Shown here in pieces: positions 1 to 11,689 of a stretch of DNA of 64,000 nucleotides; within the stretch, counting starts at the first letter, position 1; each line of letters starts with the position of its first letter. The stretch comes from Spirosomataceae bacterium TFI 002 (GTDB lineage: Bacteria > Bacteroidota > Bacteroidia > Cytophagales > Spirosomataceae). The translations under genes were made by a program, and so were the position numbers. The DNA is taken from NCBI GenBank assembly GCA_900230115.1, contig LT907983.1, positions 2,046,001-2,110,000 of the forward strand, read 5' to 3'. The notes beneath the pieces are model-generated. The model did not search any database, had not been told where the DNA came from, and saw only the letters and a list, made by a program, of their open reading frames with translations.

Positions 1-1
1 T

Positions 2-2239
2 TGGCAAGCTACAAATTACCAAAATCAAAGTAGAGGAGGTCTTGCTGACCCAACAAGAGGGTCAGGTGTAGATACAGACTATGATGGGCTTAATGTTTAT
101 GGCGATGAAGATCGTAGAGATATGGTAACTATAGCAAATGGTGTAATAGCAAATGCAAGCACTCCAGCAGCTGTAAAGGCTGGCCTACAAGGAGCTCTGG
201 CTAATAACCTTATACCTAATCAGTTTATTACAAGAACTGGTTACCTGGAAAGGGACATGGTGGATTATGGCACAAAAAGCCTTAAAGCTAACTTAGCTTT
301 GCATTATAGATTAAATGAAAATATTGAAGCAATTGCACAAGCAAATTTTGGATACGGAACCACTGTTTACACAGGACAAGGAAGGTATTCGCTTAGAAAC
401 TTTAACTTGGGTCAATACAAATTAGAACTTAAGGGTGATAATTTCACACTTAGGGGTTATACCACAAGAGAAAATTCTGGCGAATCTTATTTGTCTGGTT
501 TAGCAGCAGTAGGAATGTTAAACGAAGCTAAATCTTACGCACAATGGTATGGGGAATACGTCGGTGCTTTTGCTCAGGCAGTTGGTGGCGGACTTTCAAG
601 TGATCAAGCTCATCTTACAGCTAGGTCATTTGCTGATCAAGGTACGCCAGAGCCGGGCTCCAGTGCATTTAACGGGCTGTTAGATAAATATCGAAATAAA
701 AGTATTGCAGAAGGTGGAGGACGTTTTTTTGATAAAACAAATCTGGTACACTTTGAAGGTGTTTATAATTTCAAAAATGAGATAAAATTTATGGACTTAT
801 TGATTGGTGCAAATTTCCGTCAGTATCAATTAAGGTCTGAAGGTACACTATTCGCAGATCAAGCAGAAGGCAGAGAAGGCACCATTAAAATTGATGAATA
901 TGGTGCATTTTTACAGGCAGGAAAAAGTCTCTTTTCGGATCATTTGAAGCTCACTGCTTCAGGTCGATATGATAAAAATGAAAACTTTGAAGGTCAATTT
1001 ACTCCTAGAGTTTCTGCCGTTACTTCATTTGGGCAAAACAGCATACGCCTATCATATCAAACTGGCTTTAGAATACCTACTACACAAAATCAATATATTG
1101 ATTTAAGAACGCCTCAAGGAACACTTATTGGTGGTCTTCCTGAATTTAACAATAGGTATAACTTAGGTTCTGGAATTGCTCGGGATGTGATTGCCGATTT
1201 CCAAGTCAATAGACTTAACTCCCAATACTTGACTGATGCAAATAGACAAGCCATACAAGCTGCAGTTGCTGCCGCTTTGCCTAGTATTCAAAGTCAAGTA
1301 ATTGCTGGTGTACAAGCAAGTGTTGTTGCTCAAGTTACTCAAGCGGTTACAGCTTTAGTAGCAAGTGGAGCTATTCCAGCTGACCAAGCTCAAGCAACAA
1401 TAGCAGCACAAGTAGCTACGCAAATGCAATCTCCCCAAGTTGCTGCGATTATCACTCAAAATGTAACCAAAAGTGCTGGAGATTTTGGAGCTGCCTTTGC
1501 CATTTCACAATTACCTAAATATCAATACAAGCCTTTGACACCTGAAAGGATACAATCATGGGAAATAGGCTATAAAGGTATTGTTGGCAAAAAACTGTTT
1601 ATTGATGCTTACTATTACCAAAGCATTTATAAGAATTTCATAGGTGGAACCGAAATTGTAGTAGGAAATTCGCCTGCTGCTCCAGGCTTGCCTGATGTTA
1701 CAGGAATTGCTATAGGAGACTTTAGTGGTTTTTCTAGACCTGCAAACACTGACAATGACATTTTAGCAACAGGATGGGCAATTGGTGCGAATTATTCTTT
1801 ACCAGATGGGTTTAGTGTAGGAGCAAATGTTGCTAATAATGAGTTGAAAAAGTTCGAAAAGTCGCCAGAACAACAATATGCAGGATTTAATACACCAAAA
1901 TATAGATATAATTTCAATTTTGGTAGAACTATCGGTAGTGGTGACAAATTTGGCTTTAATATCACATTTAGGCATCAAGAAGCATTCACTTGGGAATCTT
2001 CATTTGTAAGGACCACCGACATTAGTATTCCTGTAAACGATTTATTTTCAAATGCAGTAGTTCCAGCGATCAACAATATTGACGCTCAAGTAAGCTACAA
2101 GCTTTCTGCAATCAAATCAATCGTGAAAATTGGTGGAACAAATATTGGAGGCAAGCCATATGTATCTGCCTTCGGTAGTGCATCGGTAGGATCAATGTAT
2201 TATGTATCGTTAACCTTTGATGAGTTATTAAATAGATAA
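2..2239 (+). CDS. TonB-dependent outer-membrane receptor, 5'-truncated by the window edge
   Basis: The reading frame is open to base 2, so the gene begins outside the window and the ATG at 122 is internal. The translation has alternating beta-strand character typical of a TonB-dependent receptor barrel. Family-like stretches include TGFRIPTTQNQYIDLR, ERIQSWEIGYKGI and a final strand near MYYVSLTFDELLNR. It would sit in the outer membrane and import a siderophore, glycan or peptide using TonB energy; plug domain and substrate are not visible here. An unusual Ala/Gln/Val-rich stretch (about bases 1200-1500) interrupts the barrel and looks helical, probably an extracellular loop insertion. A strong terminator follows. 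Family assignment is confident, substrate unknown. Confidence 0.85.
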   Translation, partial: WQATNYQNQSRGGLADPTRGSGVDTDYDGLNVYGDEDRRDMVTIANGVIANASTPAAVKAGLQGALANNLIPNQFITRTGYLERDMVDYGTKSLKANLALHYRLNENIEAIAQANFGYGTTVYTGQGRYSLRNFNLGQYKLELKGDNFTLRGYTTRENSGESYLSGLAAVGMLNEAKSYAQWYGEYVGAFAQAVGGGLSSDQAHLTARSFADQGTPEPGSSAFNGLLDKYRNKSIAEGGGRFFDKTNLVHFEGVYNFKNEIKFMDLLIGANFRQYQLRSEGTLFADQAEGREGTIKIDEYGAFLQAGKSLFSDHLKLTASGRYDKNENFEGQFTPRVSAVTSFGQNSIRLSYQTGFRIPTTQNQYIDLRTPQGTLIGGLPEFNNRYNLGSGIARDVIADFQVNRLNSQYLTDANRQAIQAAVAAALPSIQSQVIAGVQASVVAQVTQAVTALVASGAIPADQAQATIAAQVATQMQSPQVAAIITQNVTKSAGDFGAAFAISQLPKYQYKPLTPERIQSWEIGYKGIVGKKLFIDAYYYQSIYKNFIGGTEIVVGNSPAAPGLPDVTGIAIGDFSGFSRPANTDNDILATGWAIGANYSLPDGFSVGANVANNELKKFEKSPEQQYAGFNTPKYRYNFNFGRTIGSGDKFGFNITFRHQEAFTWESSFVRTTDISIPVNDLFSNAVVPAINNIDAQVSYKLSAIKSIVKIGGTNIGGKPYVSAFGSASVGSMYYVSLTFDELLNR

Positions 2240-2314
2240 TCTCAAACCAAAAATTATTTTAGCGTTTGGTCGAAATACCAATCGGTTCATAATTTTCTTT
2301 GGTTTAAGTAATAA

Positions 2315-2347
2315 AAGGGCCTTCTACTTTGAAGGCTCTTTTTTTTG
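2315..2347 (+). terminator. Rho-independent terminator of the TonB receptor gene
   Basis: A stem of about ten pairs (AAGGGCCTTC with GAAGGCTCTT, one G-U pair) encloses a six-base loop and is followed by a run of eight or more T. Confidence 0.85.
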
Positions 2348-2377
2348 TTTAGCCGCTATTTAAAACGCTTTTTTTGC

Positions 2378-2385
2378 TAAATTTG
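2378..2385 (+). promoter_or_regulatory. Candidate Bacteroidota -7 box for icd
   Basis: TAAATTTG matches the Bacteroidota sigma-ABfr -7 consensus TAnnTTTG, about 100 bases before the icd ATG. No convincing -33 TTG at the usual spacing is seen, so this rests on the -7 box alone. Confidence 0.4.
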
Positions 2386-2471
2386 CAATCCTTTTTAAAT
2401 CAGCATTAAACTCGCCAAAAAAGTCATACACTTTGAAAGCGATTCACTTCTTGCTCAAAGAATATTCTTAA

Positions 2472-4712
<2,241 letters not shown>

Positions 4713-4737
4713 AATATTTTGTTTGAATTTTTGAAAG

Positions 4738-4770
4738 GGCGGCAATTCGTAAGAGTTGCTGCCTTTTTCT
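4738..4770 (+). terminator. Rho-independent terminator of icd
   Basis: An 11-pair stem (GGCGGCAATTC with GAGTTGCTGCC) is capped by a GTAA tetraloop of the GNRA type and followed by TTTTTCTTTTT. Confidence 0.9.
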
Positions 4771-4831
4771 TTTTCATGCCACTCAGGCATGAATTTTGTA
4801 ATATCTCTTCAAAATATCCGTTTTGATCCGA

Positions 4832-6715
4832 GTGAAAAGAAATTTCTTCACAACTATTTTATTATTCTTATCCCAATTTACCTTCGCACAGGAGAAATAT
4901 ATCCAGTGGCAAAGCTCTCTTGGTGGTCGCTATAGCGAAAATGCCAATGCCGTTGTTCAAACTTCGGACAAGGGCTATATCATTGTTGGCTCCACTAACA
5001 GCAAAAACAGTTTTGATGTTGGAGACTCTCAAGCTTATGAAGGTCAAGGTGGAAGTGACTATTGGGTTGTTAAATTAGATGTGACGGGTAAACTAGAATG
5101 GTCCAAAACTTTTGGCGGCTCAGACGACGACGTAGCAACGGATATTGTAAAAGCTCATAATGGCGACTATGTGATCATTGGTACCACTGTTTCTACAGAT
5201 GGCGATGCTAATTTCAACGGAACCAACGGTGGACTGCTTATCATACGAATTAAAGAAAATGGCGACCGTGTAAGTTCAAGAGTAATTCCGGGAGGAAGAC
5301 GATTCACAGAACCCATCTACGCATATGCTGATAACTTTTCAAGACCTTCTATAGTAAAGCTTGCAAATGGTGATTTGATGATAGGTGCCACACGAGAAGT
5401 AGGACAATCTCCATATTATGCCAAGCAGTTTTACCTATCACGTCTCACACCATTTGGAGATACCCTTTGGGAAAGACAATACGGCAGCACCAAAGATGAA
5501 GTTATGGCGGACCTTTTGGTCACATCGGACGGTGGAATCCTAATGATAGGTAGCACAAACGCTGATGCCAAAGAAATAAGCGGAGCTGGTAAAGGGTTTT
5601 ATGACTTTTTTGCTGTTAAAACTGATCAAAATGGAGTAGAACTCTGGCGTAAAGCCTGGGGAGGAGCAAACTTTGACAATTTAAACGGAGGCATAGAAAC
5701 CAACTCTCGTGACGGTTATTTACTTGTAGGAGAATCTTCATCCAAAGATGGCATTTTCACAAGCTTAGGGCAAAAAGATGCTGTTGTCATTAAGGTAGAT
5801 CAAAATGGAAACCTTAAATGGACTAAGAATATTGGAGGAGAACTGAACGAAGCCTTATTTGACATTGTCAAGGGCAACAATAATACTTATCTCGCAATAG
5901 GTACGGGAGAATCTCAAGTTGGCAATGTGCAACCCAAAGGGCCACTTACGGATGTATTCACAGTTTCTATAGATGAGAATGGAATCATTAGCGATTATGG
6001 ACTTTTTGGAGGTGCCGATATTGATATTGCAAGGGGCGGAATGACACTCAGCGAGAATGAAATGATATTGGTAGGAACCTCACGCTCTGAGTCCGATGAC
6101 TTGACACTGAATCATGGAGAAAATGACATGTGGGTTTTTAAGATTGGCCCTCCCCCACCAGTAATTTTTGGAGTTTTCTTTTCTAATCTGAACGATGATC
6201 AAAATGGCCTTGTAGAATGGTCCACTCGTGGGCAAAACAATGCTAAAAAAATGATTTTGGAAAAAAGCACTGACAACAAAACATTCAGCGTAATAAGAGA
6301 ATTCGACATTACCGAAAACACAAAAAGCACTCGACTCTATTCATATGTAGACAAGAAAATGATTGTTGGCAATAACTACTACCGACTTAAATACACCGAC
6401 ATTAACGATATCCAATACAATGGGCCGAATTTGACATTCAATTTCATCCCTCTTAACACGAGCCCAGAAGCTTCTTTTTTGGGAGAAATAGACATTTTCC
6501 CTAATCCTGCGACTGAAAAAATCACCATTAGAAATATTGGGAAAGACGCTGTAATTAAGATGATCAATACACGTGGAATCTTAAGCCCTATAAAACCAAT
6601 TTTCATAAATCAAGGCTGGGAAATCCCTGTTACCACTCAGCTAACTAGCGGATCGTATATTTTGAGTATTGTTTCGGAAGGGAAAGCAACTAGTCACAAA
6701 ATTGTTGTGCTCTAA
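4832..6715 (+). CDS. Secreted T9SS type A sorting-domain protein with repeated propeller-like units
   Basis: The protein starts with a signal peptide (KRNFFTTILLFLSQFTFAQ). The GTG at 4832 gives a normal signal peptide; a TTG three codons upstream is the alternative. The middle has at least five repeats resembling WVVKLDVTGKLEWSKTFGG followed by a GDYVIIGTT-like strand, the pattern of blade-like repeat proteins in Bacteroidota. The last 80 residues (FPNPATEKITI ... SGSYILSI) form a type A C-terminal domain that directs export by the type IX system. It is probably surface-attached or released; no enzymatic motif is visible. The presence of gldB nearby agrees with a gliding/T9SS organism. Confidence 0.8.
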   Translation: MKRNFFTTILLFLSQFTFAQEKYIQWQSSLGGRYSENANAVVQTSDKGYIIVGSTNSKNSFDVGDSQAYEGQGGSDYWVVKLDVTGKLEWSKTFGGSDDDVATDIVKAHNGDYVIIGTTVSTDGDANFNGTNGGLLIIRIKENGDRVSSRVIPGGRRFTEPIYAYADNFSRPSIVKLANGDLMIGATREVGQSPYYAKQFYLSRLTPFGDTLWERQYGSTKDEVMADLLVTSDGGILMIGSTNADAKEISGAGKGFYDFFAVKTDQNGVELWRKAWGGANFDNLNGGIETNSRDGYLLVGESSSKDGIFTSLGQKDAVVIKVDQNGNLKWTKNIGGELNEALFDIVKGNNNTYLAIGTGESQVGNVQPKGPLTDVFTVSIDENGIISDYGLFGGADIDIARGGMTLSENEMILVGTSRSESDDLTLNHGENDMWVFKIGPPPPVIFGVFFSNLNDDQNGLVEWSTRGQNNAKKMILEKSTDNKTFSVIREFDITENTKSTRLYSYVDKKMIVGNNYYRLKYTDINDIQYNGPNLTFNFIPLNTSPEASFLGEIDIFPNPATEKITIRNIGKDAVIKMINTRGILSPIKPIFINQGWEIPVTTQLTSGSYILSIVSEGKATSHKIVVL

Positions 6716-6759
6716 GAGTAATACCTTTCTAAAAAAGAAGGCACCTCAAAGAAATGGTT

Positions 6760-6767
6760 TATTTTTG
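6760..6767 (+). promoter_or_regulatory. Candidate -7 box for the Gfo/Idh/MocA gene
   Basis: TATTTTTG matches TAnnTTTG and lies 16 bases before the ATG, which would give a nearly leaderless transcript. No clear -33 element is seen. Confidence 0.35.
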
Positions 6768-6783
6768 TACAAAATAAGCCTCT

Positions 6784-7770
6784 ATGTCAAAAAACATCCG
6801 CTGGGGAATAATTGGGATCGGTAAGATTGCAATCAAATTCGCCAAAGATCTTCAAACAGTTCCAAATGCAACATTAGTTGCTGTAGCTTCTAACTCTATT
6901 GAACGAGCAAGTGAATTTGCCAAAGATTTCAACGTTGCAAATGCTTATGGCAGCTACGAAGAAATTTTCAAAACTCCTTTAGATGTCATATACATTGCAA
7001 CTCCGCATACGGATCATGCAAGATGTACCTTGCTTTGCCTTGAAAACAAAGTAGGAGTATTATGCGAAAAACCATTTGCGATGAACCTTAAAGAGGTAGA
7101 GCAAATGATTGCAAAAGCGAAAGAAACCAACACTTTCTTGATGGAAGCTCTTTGGACTCGTTTTTTGCCAAGTACTTTAAAAGCCTTAGAAATCATAAAA
7201 GCTGGAACGATTGGCGAAATCAAAACAATCAATGCTGATTTTGGATTTATCGCTCCTTTTGTGCCAGATCGTAGGGTTTGGAACCCAGAGCTCGGCGGTG
7301 GTGCATTTCTAGACATTGGCATTTACCCTGCTTTTCTTTCACTCCTACTTTTGGGCTACCCCACAGATATAAAAGCAACTACTATCAAAGGTGAAACAGG
7401 TGCAGACGAAACCACCACATTCCTTTATAAATATGGGAATAAAGCAACGGCTTCCCTCAATTGCACTTTTATGGCGTCTACCAATACCGAAGCATTGATT
7501 TATGGAACAAAAGGCTACATTCGTATCCCTAAAAGGTTTCACGAAGCCCTTGAGCTATCAGTCCACTTGGAAAGCGGAGAAACAGAAAAGTTTGAGTTTC
7601 CAAGAGAAACCTTTGGTTATGACTTTGAAGCTGTAGAGGTTGGCAACTGTATTACTAATGGACAAATTCAAAGTGATTCGTGGTCATGGGAAAATAGCAT
7701 CAGTTTAATTAAGCTTTTGGATGCAACAAGAAAAGAAGCTGGCATTGTATACCCACATGATCAAGCATAA
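6784..7770 (+). CDS. Gfo/Idh/MocA family oxidoreductase
   Basis: This 328-residue cytoplasmic protein has an N-terminal Rossmann fold (RWGIIGIGKIAIKFAKDL) and the family hallmark CEKPFAMN, whose EKP lysine is catalytic in characterised relatives. The C-terminal alpha/beta domain contains WNPELGGGAFLDIGIYPA, like dimeric dihydrodiol dehydrogenase and related sugar dehydrogenases. It probably oxidises or reduces a sugar or cyclitol with NAD(P). The substrate cannot be read from sequence. It precedes gldB by 30 bases and may be cotranscribed with it. Confidence 0.9.
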   Translation: MSKNIRWGIIGIGKIAIKFAKDLQTVPNATLVAVASNSIERASEFAKDFNVANAYGSYEEIFKTPLDVIYIATPHTDHARCTLLCLENKVGVLCEKPFAMNLKEVEQMIAKAKETNTFLMEALWTRFLPSTLKALEIIKAGTIGEIKTINADFGFIAPFVPDRRVWNPELGGGAFLDIGIYPAFLSLLLLGYPTDIKATTIKGETGADETTTFLYKYGNKATASLNCTFMASTNTEALIYGTKGYIRIPKRFHEALELSVHLESGETEKFEFPRETFGYDFEAVEVGNCITNGQIQSDSWSWENSISLIKLLDATRKEAGIVYPHDQA

Positions 7771-7800
7771 TTCGTTCGTAAAGAATAAAGAATCAAATTA

Positions 7801-8775
7801 ATGTATAAGAATTTCATAATAATACTTTTTGCTGCTGTCGCATTTATTTCCTGCAATAGCAATGAAAAAAAAGATCACGGTGACGCTGAGATAAAATTTG
7901 TAAGGCTCGATGAGCAAATTATGAATATTGAATCCGAAGCAAAGCTTCAAGAGCTTTTTGAGCAAAATGATTTTTACACTCGTTCACTATTTAGAACAAC
8001 TTCCGATGATACCTCATTTGTAAATTATACTTACAATGTTGTCACTCATCCCGAAACTCAAAAGTTTTACAAAGAAGTTTTAGCTGGTTATGGTGACTTT
8101 TCGGCACTTAAAAACGAGTTTAAGGCAGCTTTTGGAGAGATAAAAAAAACATATCCCAACTTTGTACCTCCTACTATTTACACCACTTTTACTGGCCTTG
8201 AAAATGACATTTATGTGTCGGACTCTACTGTAATTATTTCAATAGAGGCATTTGGTGGACCAAAAGCCAGCTATAGACCCATCCAGCCAGAGTATTTGCT
8301 CAAAAGATATGATAGACAATACATCGTCCCTACTGTTATTCGACTTTTGTCGCAAACATTTGTAGAGCAATCGCAATCTTCCACATTATTGAACGACATG
8401 ATTTACTTTGGTAAAACATTTGAGTTCACCCGCGAAATGATGCCAAATACATCAGACTCGCTTATCATTGGATATGCCGATAGCACTATGAAAGCAACTT
8501 GGTATTCACAAGATTTAGTATGGGCATACTTTATTGACAAGCAATTGCTCTACGAACAAAAACCAGCTGAAAAGGAGAAGTATTTAGGTGAAAGACCATT
8601 TGTTACAGAAATAGGACCAGCCTGCCCAGGAAGGATAGGCCAGTGGCTTGGATGGAGAATCATTCAGAAGTTTCGAACCGAAAACCCAGATGTATCGTTT
8701 CAAGAGTTGATGAAACTTCAAGATCCCGAAGAAGTTTTGAGAAAATCAAAATATAGAGGGTTGGTAGAAGAATAA
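7801..8775 (+). CDS. gldB: Gliding motility lipoprotein GldB
   Basis: A 324-residue lipoprotein with signal II sequence FAAVAFISC and a lipidated Cys at about position 19. The body matches GldB: RLDEQIMNIES, a FEQNDFYTRSLFR region, ENDIYVSDSTVIISIEAFGG, and a conserved C-terminal IGPACPGRIGQWLGWRI segment. GldB is required for Flavobacterium-type gliding and is cell-envelope located; its biochemical role is unsettled, and a distant resemblance to the metallopeptidase-like DUF2268 fold is known for the family. It is followed after 8 bases by the ABC exporter and appears to head a four-gene cluster. Confidence 0.88.
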   Translation: MYKNFIIILFAAVAFISCNSNEKKDHGDAEIKFVRLDEQIMNIESEAKLQELFEQNDFYTRSLFRTTSDDTSFVNYTYNVVTHPETQKFYKEVLAGYGDFSALKNEFKAAFGEIKKTYPNFVPPTIYTTFTGLENDIYVSDSTVIISIEAFGGPKASYRPIQPEYLLKRYDRQYIVPTVIRLLSQTFVEQSQSSTLLNDMIYFGKTFEFTREMMPNTSDSLIIGYADSTMKATWYSQDLVWAYFIDKQLLYEQKPAEKEKYLGERPFVTEIGPACPGRIGQWLGWRIIQKFRTENPDVSFQELMKLQDPEEVLRKSKYRGLVEE

Positions 8776-8783
8776 GCAAGAAA

Positions 8784-10604
8784 ATGGCGAAAAAGAATAG
8801 TGAATTTTGGCAGGACGTAGCCCCAAAAGATAAAAGAAAGGTAAGCAAGGAAGGCTTTAGCAAGGCAATGAAGCTATTTAGCTTTATCAAGCCCTATCGC
8901 TTGATTTTCATTATAGGAATGGTCTTTTTGGTCCTTTCTAGTGCCACTACGCTTTCATTCCCCATGCTTATAGGAGAAATGACCAGGGTTATGGAAGGTA
9001 ATTCTAAATACACCCTCAATCAAGTAACGTTGTTCTTTGGAGTAATACTTTTATTACAAGGAGTGTTTTCATTCTTTAGGGTATACTTTTTTGCAAGAGT
9101 GAGTGAGTTGGCTGCAGCAGATATTCGGACAAATGTTTTTAATAAATTCATCACACTACCCATTCACTTTTTTGAACAAAGAAGAGTAGGAGAACTCACC
9201 AGTAGGATCACCTCTGATGTTTCTGCTTTTCAAAATGTACTTTCACTTACACTTGCTGAGTTTTTCAGACAAATTGTAACCTTAGTAGTGGGAATAGGCA
9301 TCATTGTATTTATCTCGTGGAAGCTAACGGCTTTCATGTTAATTACGCTGCCTGCATTGGTAATCGCTGCATTGGTATTTGGTAGATATATAAGAGTTTT
9401 GTCCAAAAAAGTACAAGACAAGCTCGCCGAAACAAACGTAATTGTAGAAGAATCATTGCAATCCATTTCTATTGTAAAAGGATTTACCAATGAGAAACTG
9501 GAATCTAACCGTTATGCAGCTGTAATGAATGATTTGGTTAGCCTCGCATTACGAACCGCAACATTAAGAGGAGGATTCATATCCTTTTTTATCGTTGGCC
9601 TTTTTGGCGGAATTGTAGCAGTTGTTTGGTTTGGAGGTGGTATGGTGCAAGCCGGAGAATTACAATTAGCCGACCTGTTGACGTTCTTATTTTATACAAC
9701 TTTCATAGGTGGTAGCATGAGTGGTCTTGGTGATATCTATTCCCAACTGCAACGAACAATTGGTGCTTCTGAAAGACTCCTTGAGATCATGGAAGAAACC
9801 TCAGAAGTGGATTTAGACAAAACAGTTACCAAGCCTAATTTATCTGGTAACGTAGTTTTTGAGAAAGTATCTTTTACCTACCCAAGCAGAACTGACGTAG
9901 AAGTTTTAAAAGGGATTGATTTACAGGTAAATGCAGGTCAAAAAATCGCAATAGTTGGTCAAAGTGGAGCAGGAAAATCAACCATTGTACAACTCTTAAT
10001 GAAGTTTTACCCTGATTTTGGAGGTAATATCACCATTGATGGTAAAAGTATTAAGGATTTTGATGTAACTGAACTTCGCCAAAACATGGCCATTGTCCCA
10101 CAAGAAGTAATTCTTTTTGGAGGAACAATTGAAGAAAATATACTTTACGGTAGACCAGACGCAAGCAGAGAAGACGTACTCAAAGCTGCTGAACAGGCAA
10201 ATGCATTAGAGTTTATTGAGAAGTTTCCTGAGAAACTAGAAACCATTGTAGGAGAAAGAGGCGTTAAATTATCTGGTGGTCAGAGACAAAGAATTGCAAT
10301 TGCCAGAGCCATATTAAAAGATCCAAAAATCTTATTGCTTGATGAGGCCACAAGTGCTCTCGATAGCGAGTCAGAATATGCGGTGCAGGTTGCTCTTCAA
10401 GAGTTAATGAAAAACCGTACTACACTCATTATCGCTCATAGACTTGCAACAATTAAGGATGTAGACAAAATCTTTGTATTGGAAGATGGCGTAATAGCAG
10501 AAAGCGGCAGCCACGAAGAGCTCATTTTGAATAATGAGGGTATTTATGCAAATTTGGTGAGAATGCAATTTAGCTCGAGTAGCACACCTATATCTCAAGA
10601 ATAA
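8784..10604 (+). CDS. ABC exporter, fused permease and ATPase (ABCB type)
   Basis: At 606 residues this is a typical half-transporter that works as a homodimer in the inner membrane. The N-terminal 330 residues contain about six membrane helices. The ATPase domain shows Walker A (GQSGAGKS), Q-loop (VPQEVILFG), signature LSGGQRQR, Walker B ILLLDEATSALD and the switch histidine in IIAHRLAT. It resembles MsbA/ABCB10-like lipid or peptide exporters, but the substrate cannot be assigned. The stop is one base before the fur start, showing tight coupling. Confidence 0.93.
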   Translation: MAKKNSEFWQDVAPKDKRKVSKEGFSKAMKLFSFIKPYRLIFIIGMVFLVLSSATTLSFPMLIGEMTRVMEGNSKYTLNQVTLFFGVILLLQGVFSFFRVYFFARVSELAAADIRTNVFNKFITLPIHFFEQRRVGELTSRITSDVSAFQNVLSLTLAEFFRQIVTLVVGIGIIVFISWKLTAFMLITLPALVIAALVFGRYIRVLSKKVQDKLAETNVIVEESLQSISIVKGFTNEKLESNRYAAVMNDLVSLALRTATLRGGFISFFIVGLFGGIVAVVWFGGGMVQAGELQLADLLTFLFYTTFIGGSMSGLGDIYSQLQRTIGASERLLEIMEETSEVDLDKTVTKPNLSGNVVFEKVSFTYPSRTDVEVLKGIDLQVNAGQKIAIVGQSGAGKSTIVQLLMKFYPDFGGNITIDGKSIKDFDVTELRQNMAIVPQEVILFGGTIEENILYGRPDASREDVLKAAEQANALEFIEKFPEKLETIVGERGVKLSGGQRQRIAIARAILKDPKILLLDEATSALDSESEYAVQVALQELMKNRTTLIIAHRLATIKDVDKIFVLEDGVIAESGSHEELILNNEGIYANLVRMQFSSSSTPISQE

Positions 10605-10605
10605 A

Positions 10606-11022
10606 ATGGCACAAGATCTTTTTAATTTACTGAAAGAACATAACCTCAGACATACCCAAGGTAGAGAGACAATTCTGTCCGTTTTTACAGAAAAAGAATC
10701 TGCCTTGAGCCATGCGGACGTTGAAGATTGCTTGCCAGAAAACTTTGACCGAGTAACCATCTATAGAACCCTAAAGAGTTTTGTAGAAAACGGACTTTTG
10801 CATAAAATTGCCGATAACGAAGGTACTGCTAAATATGCCTTGTGTAACCACCAGTGCAGCACCGACAAACACCACCACGATCACATACACTTCAAATGTG
10901 AAAAGTGCGGAGATACCACTTGTATTGATTCTGTGGGTATACCCAGTTTTCAATTACCAGACGGTTATAGTTCTAATGAAGTTAACTTACTAGTGCAAGG
11001 GAAATGTCCCAAATGCAATTAA
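10606..11022 (+). CDS. Fur-family metal-responsive repressor
   Basis: A 138-residue protein with an N-terminal winged helix (LRHTQGRETILSVF ... DRVTIYRTLKSFVENGL) that matches Fur recognition-helix sequences. The C-terminal metal/dimerisation domain has a His cluster (DKHHHDHIHF) and two structural-zinc pairs, CEKC and a terminal CPKC. It could be Fur, Zur or PerR in function; sequence alone does not decide. It lies between the exporter and engB with gaps of 1 and 3 bases. Confidence 0.92.
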   Translation: MAQDLFNLLKEHNLRHTQGRETILSVFTEKESALSHADVEDCLPENFDRVTIYRTLKSFVENGLLHKIADNEGTAKYALCNHQCSTDKHHHDHIHFKCEKCGDTTCIDSVGIPSFQLPDGYSSNEVNLLVQGKCPKCN

Positions 11023-11025
11023 TAT

Positions 11026-11628
11026 ATGCCTTATCCACCACTTAAAGCCGAATTTGTAAAAAGTGCACCTTTGGTTCATCTCTGTCCACCCGCTAAAGGG
11101 CCGGAATATGCTTTTATTGGCAGATCCAATGTAGGCAAGAGTTCGCTTATTAATATGTTGACAGGCATTAAAAACCTAGCAAAAACATCTTCTACACCCG
11201 GAAAAACGCAATTAATCAACCATTTCAGAATCAATGACCAATGGTATTTAGTTGATTTACCTGGTTACGGCTTTGCCAAAGTGCCAATGAAAGAAAAGGC
11301 AAAATGGGAAGCCATGACGTGGGATTATATGCTTCAACGTGAAAACCTGAGTTTCGTATTTGTACTTATTGATTGCCGTATACCTCCACAGAAAATTGAC
11401 CTTGAGTTTGTCCATAAACTTGGAGAAAATGGAATCCCTATCAAACTACTATTCACGAAGTGGGATAAAGTGAAACCAATGAAGGGACAAAAGAATATTG
11501 ACGACTTTAAAATGGCACTCGCCGAAAGGTGGGAGATACTTCCTGAACACTTTGTCACCTCGGCAGAAAGAAAAATAGGCAGAGAAGAAGTTCTTGGCTT
11601 AATTGATGAAATGAATTCTATGGCTTAA
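11026..11628 (+). CDS. engB: Ribosome biogenesis GTPase EngB/YsxC
   Basis: 200 residues, the normal EngB length. All GTPase motifs are present: G1 GRSNVGKSSLI, G2 around TSSTPGKTQ, G3 DLPGYGFAK, G4 TKWDK and G5 TSAE. EngB (YihA/YsxC) binds the large ribosomal subunit and aids its late assembly. The ATG is three bases after fur and the start fits the family alignment. It is probably the last gene of the gldB cluster. Confidence 0.95.
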   Translation: MPYPPLKAEFVKSAPLVHLCPPAKGPEYAFIGRSNVGKSSLINMLTGIKNLAKTSSTPGKTQLINHFRINDQWYLVDLPGYGFAKVPMKEKAKWEAMTWDYMLQRENLSFVFVLIDCRIPPQKIDLEFVHKLGENGIPIKLLFTKWDKVKPMKGQKNIDDFKMALAERWEILPEHFVTSAERKIGREEVLGLIDEMNSMA

Positions 11629-11642
11629 AACTCCAAAAAAGT

Positions 11643-11650
11643 TATATTTG
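11643..11650 (+). promoter_or_regulatory. Candidate -7 box for the ROK kinase gene
   Basis: TATATTTG matches TAnnTTTG 40 bases before the ATG at 11690. An in-frame TTG at 11648 lies inside this box, which argues against using it as the start codon. Confidence 0.45.
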
Positions 11651-11689
11651 CCCGAAAGAAATAAAAATAGACCCTATCGCATACAAATT

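Noticed and set aside
122-2239. ATG at 122 as start of the TonB receptor
   Set aside because: The frame stays open to base 2 with receptor-like sequence, so the real start lies outside the window.
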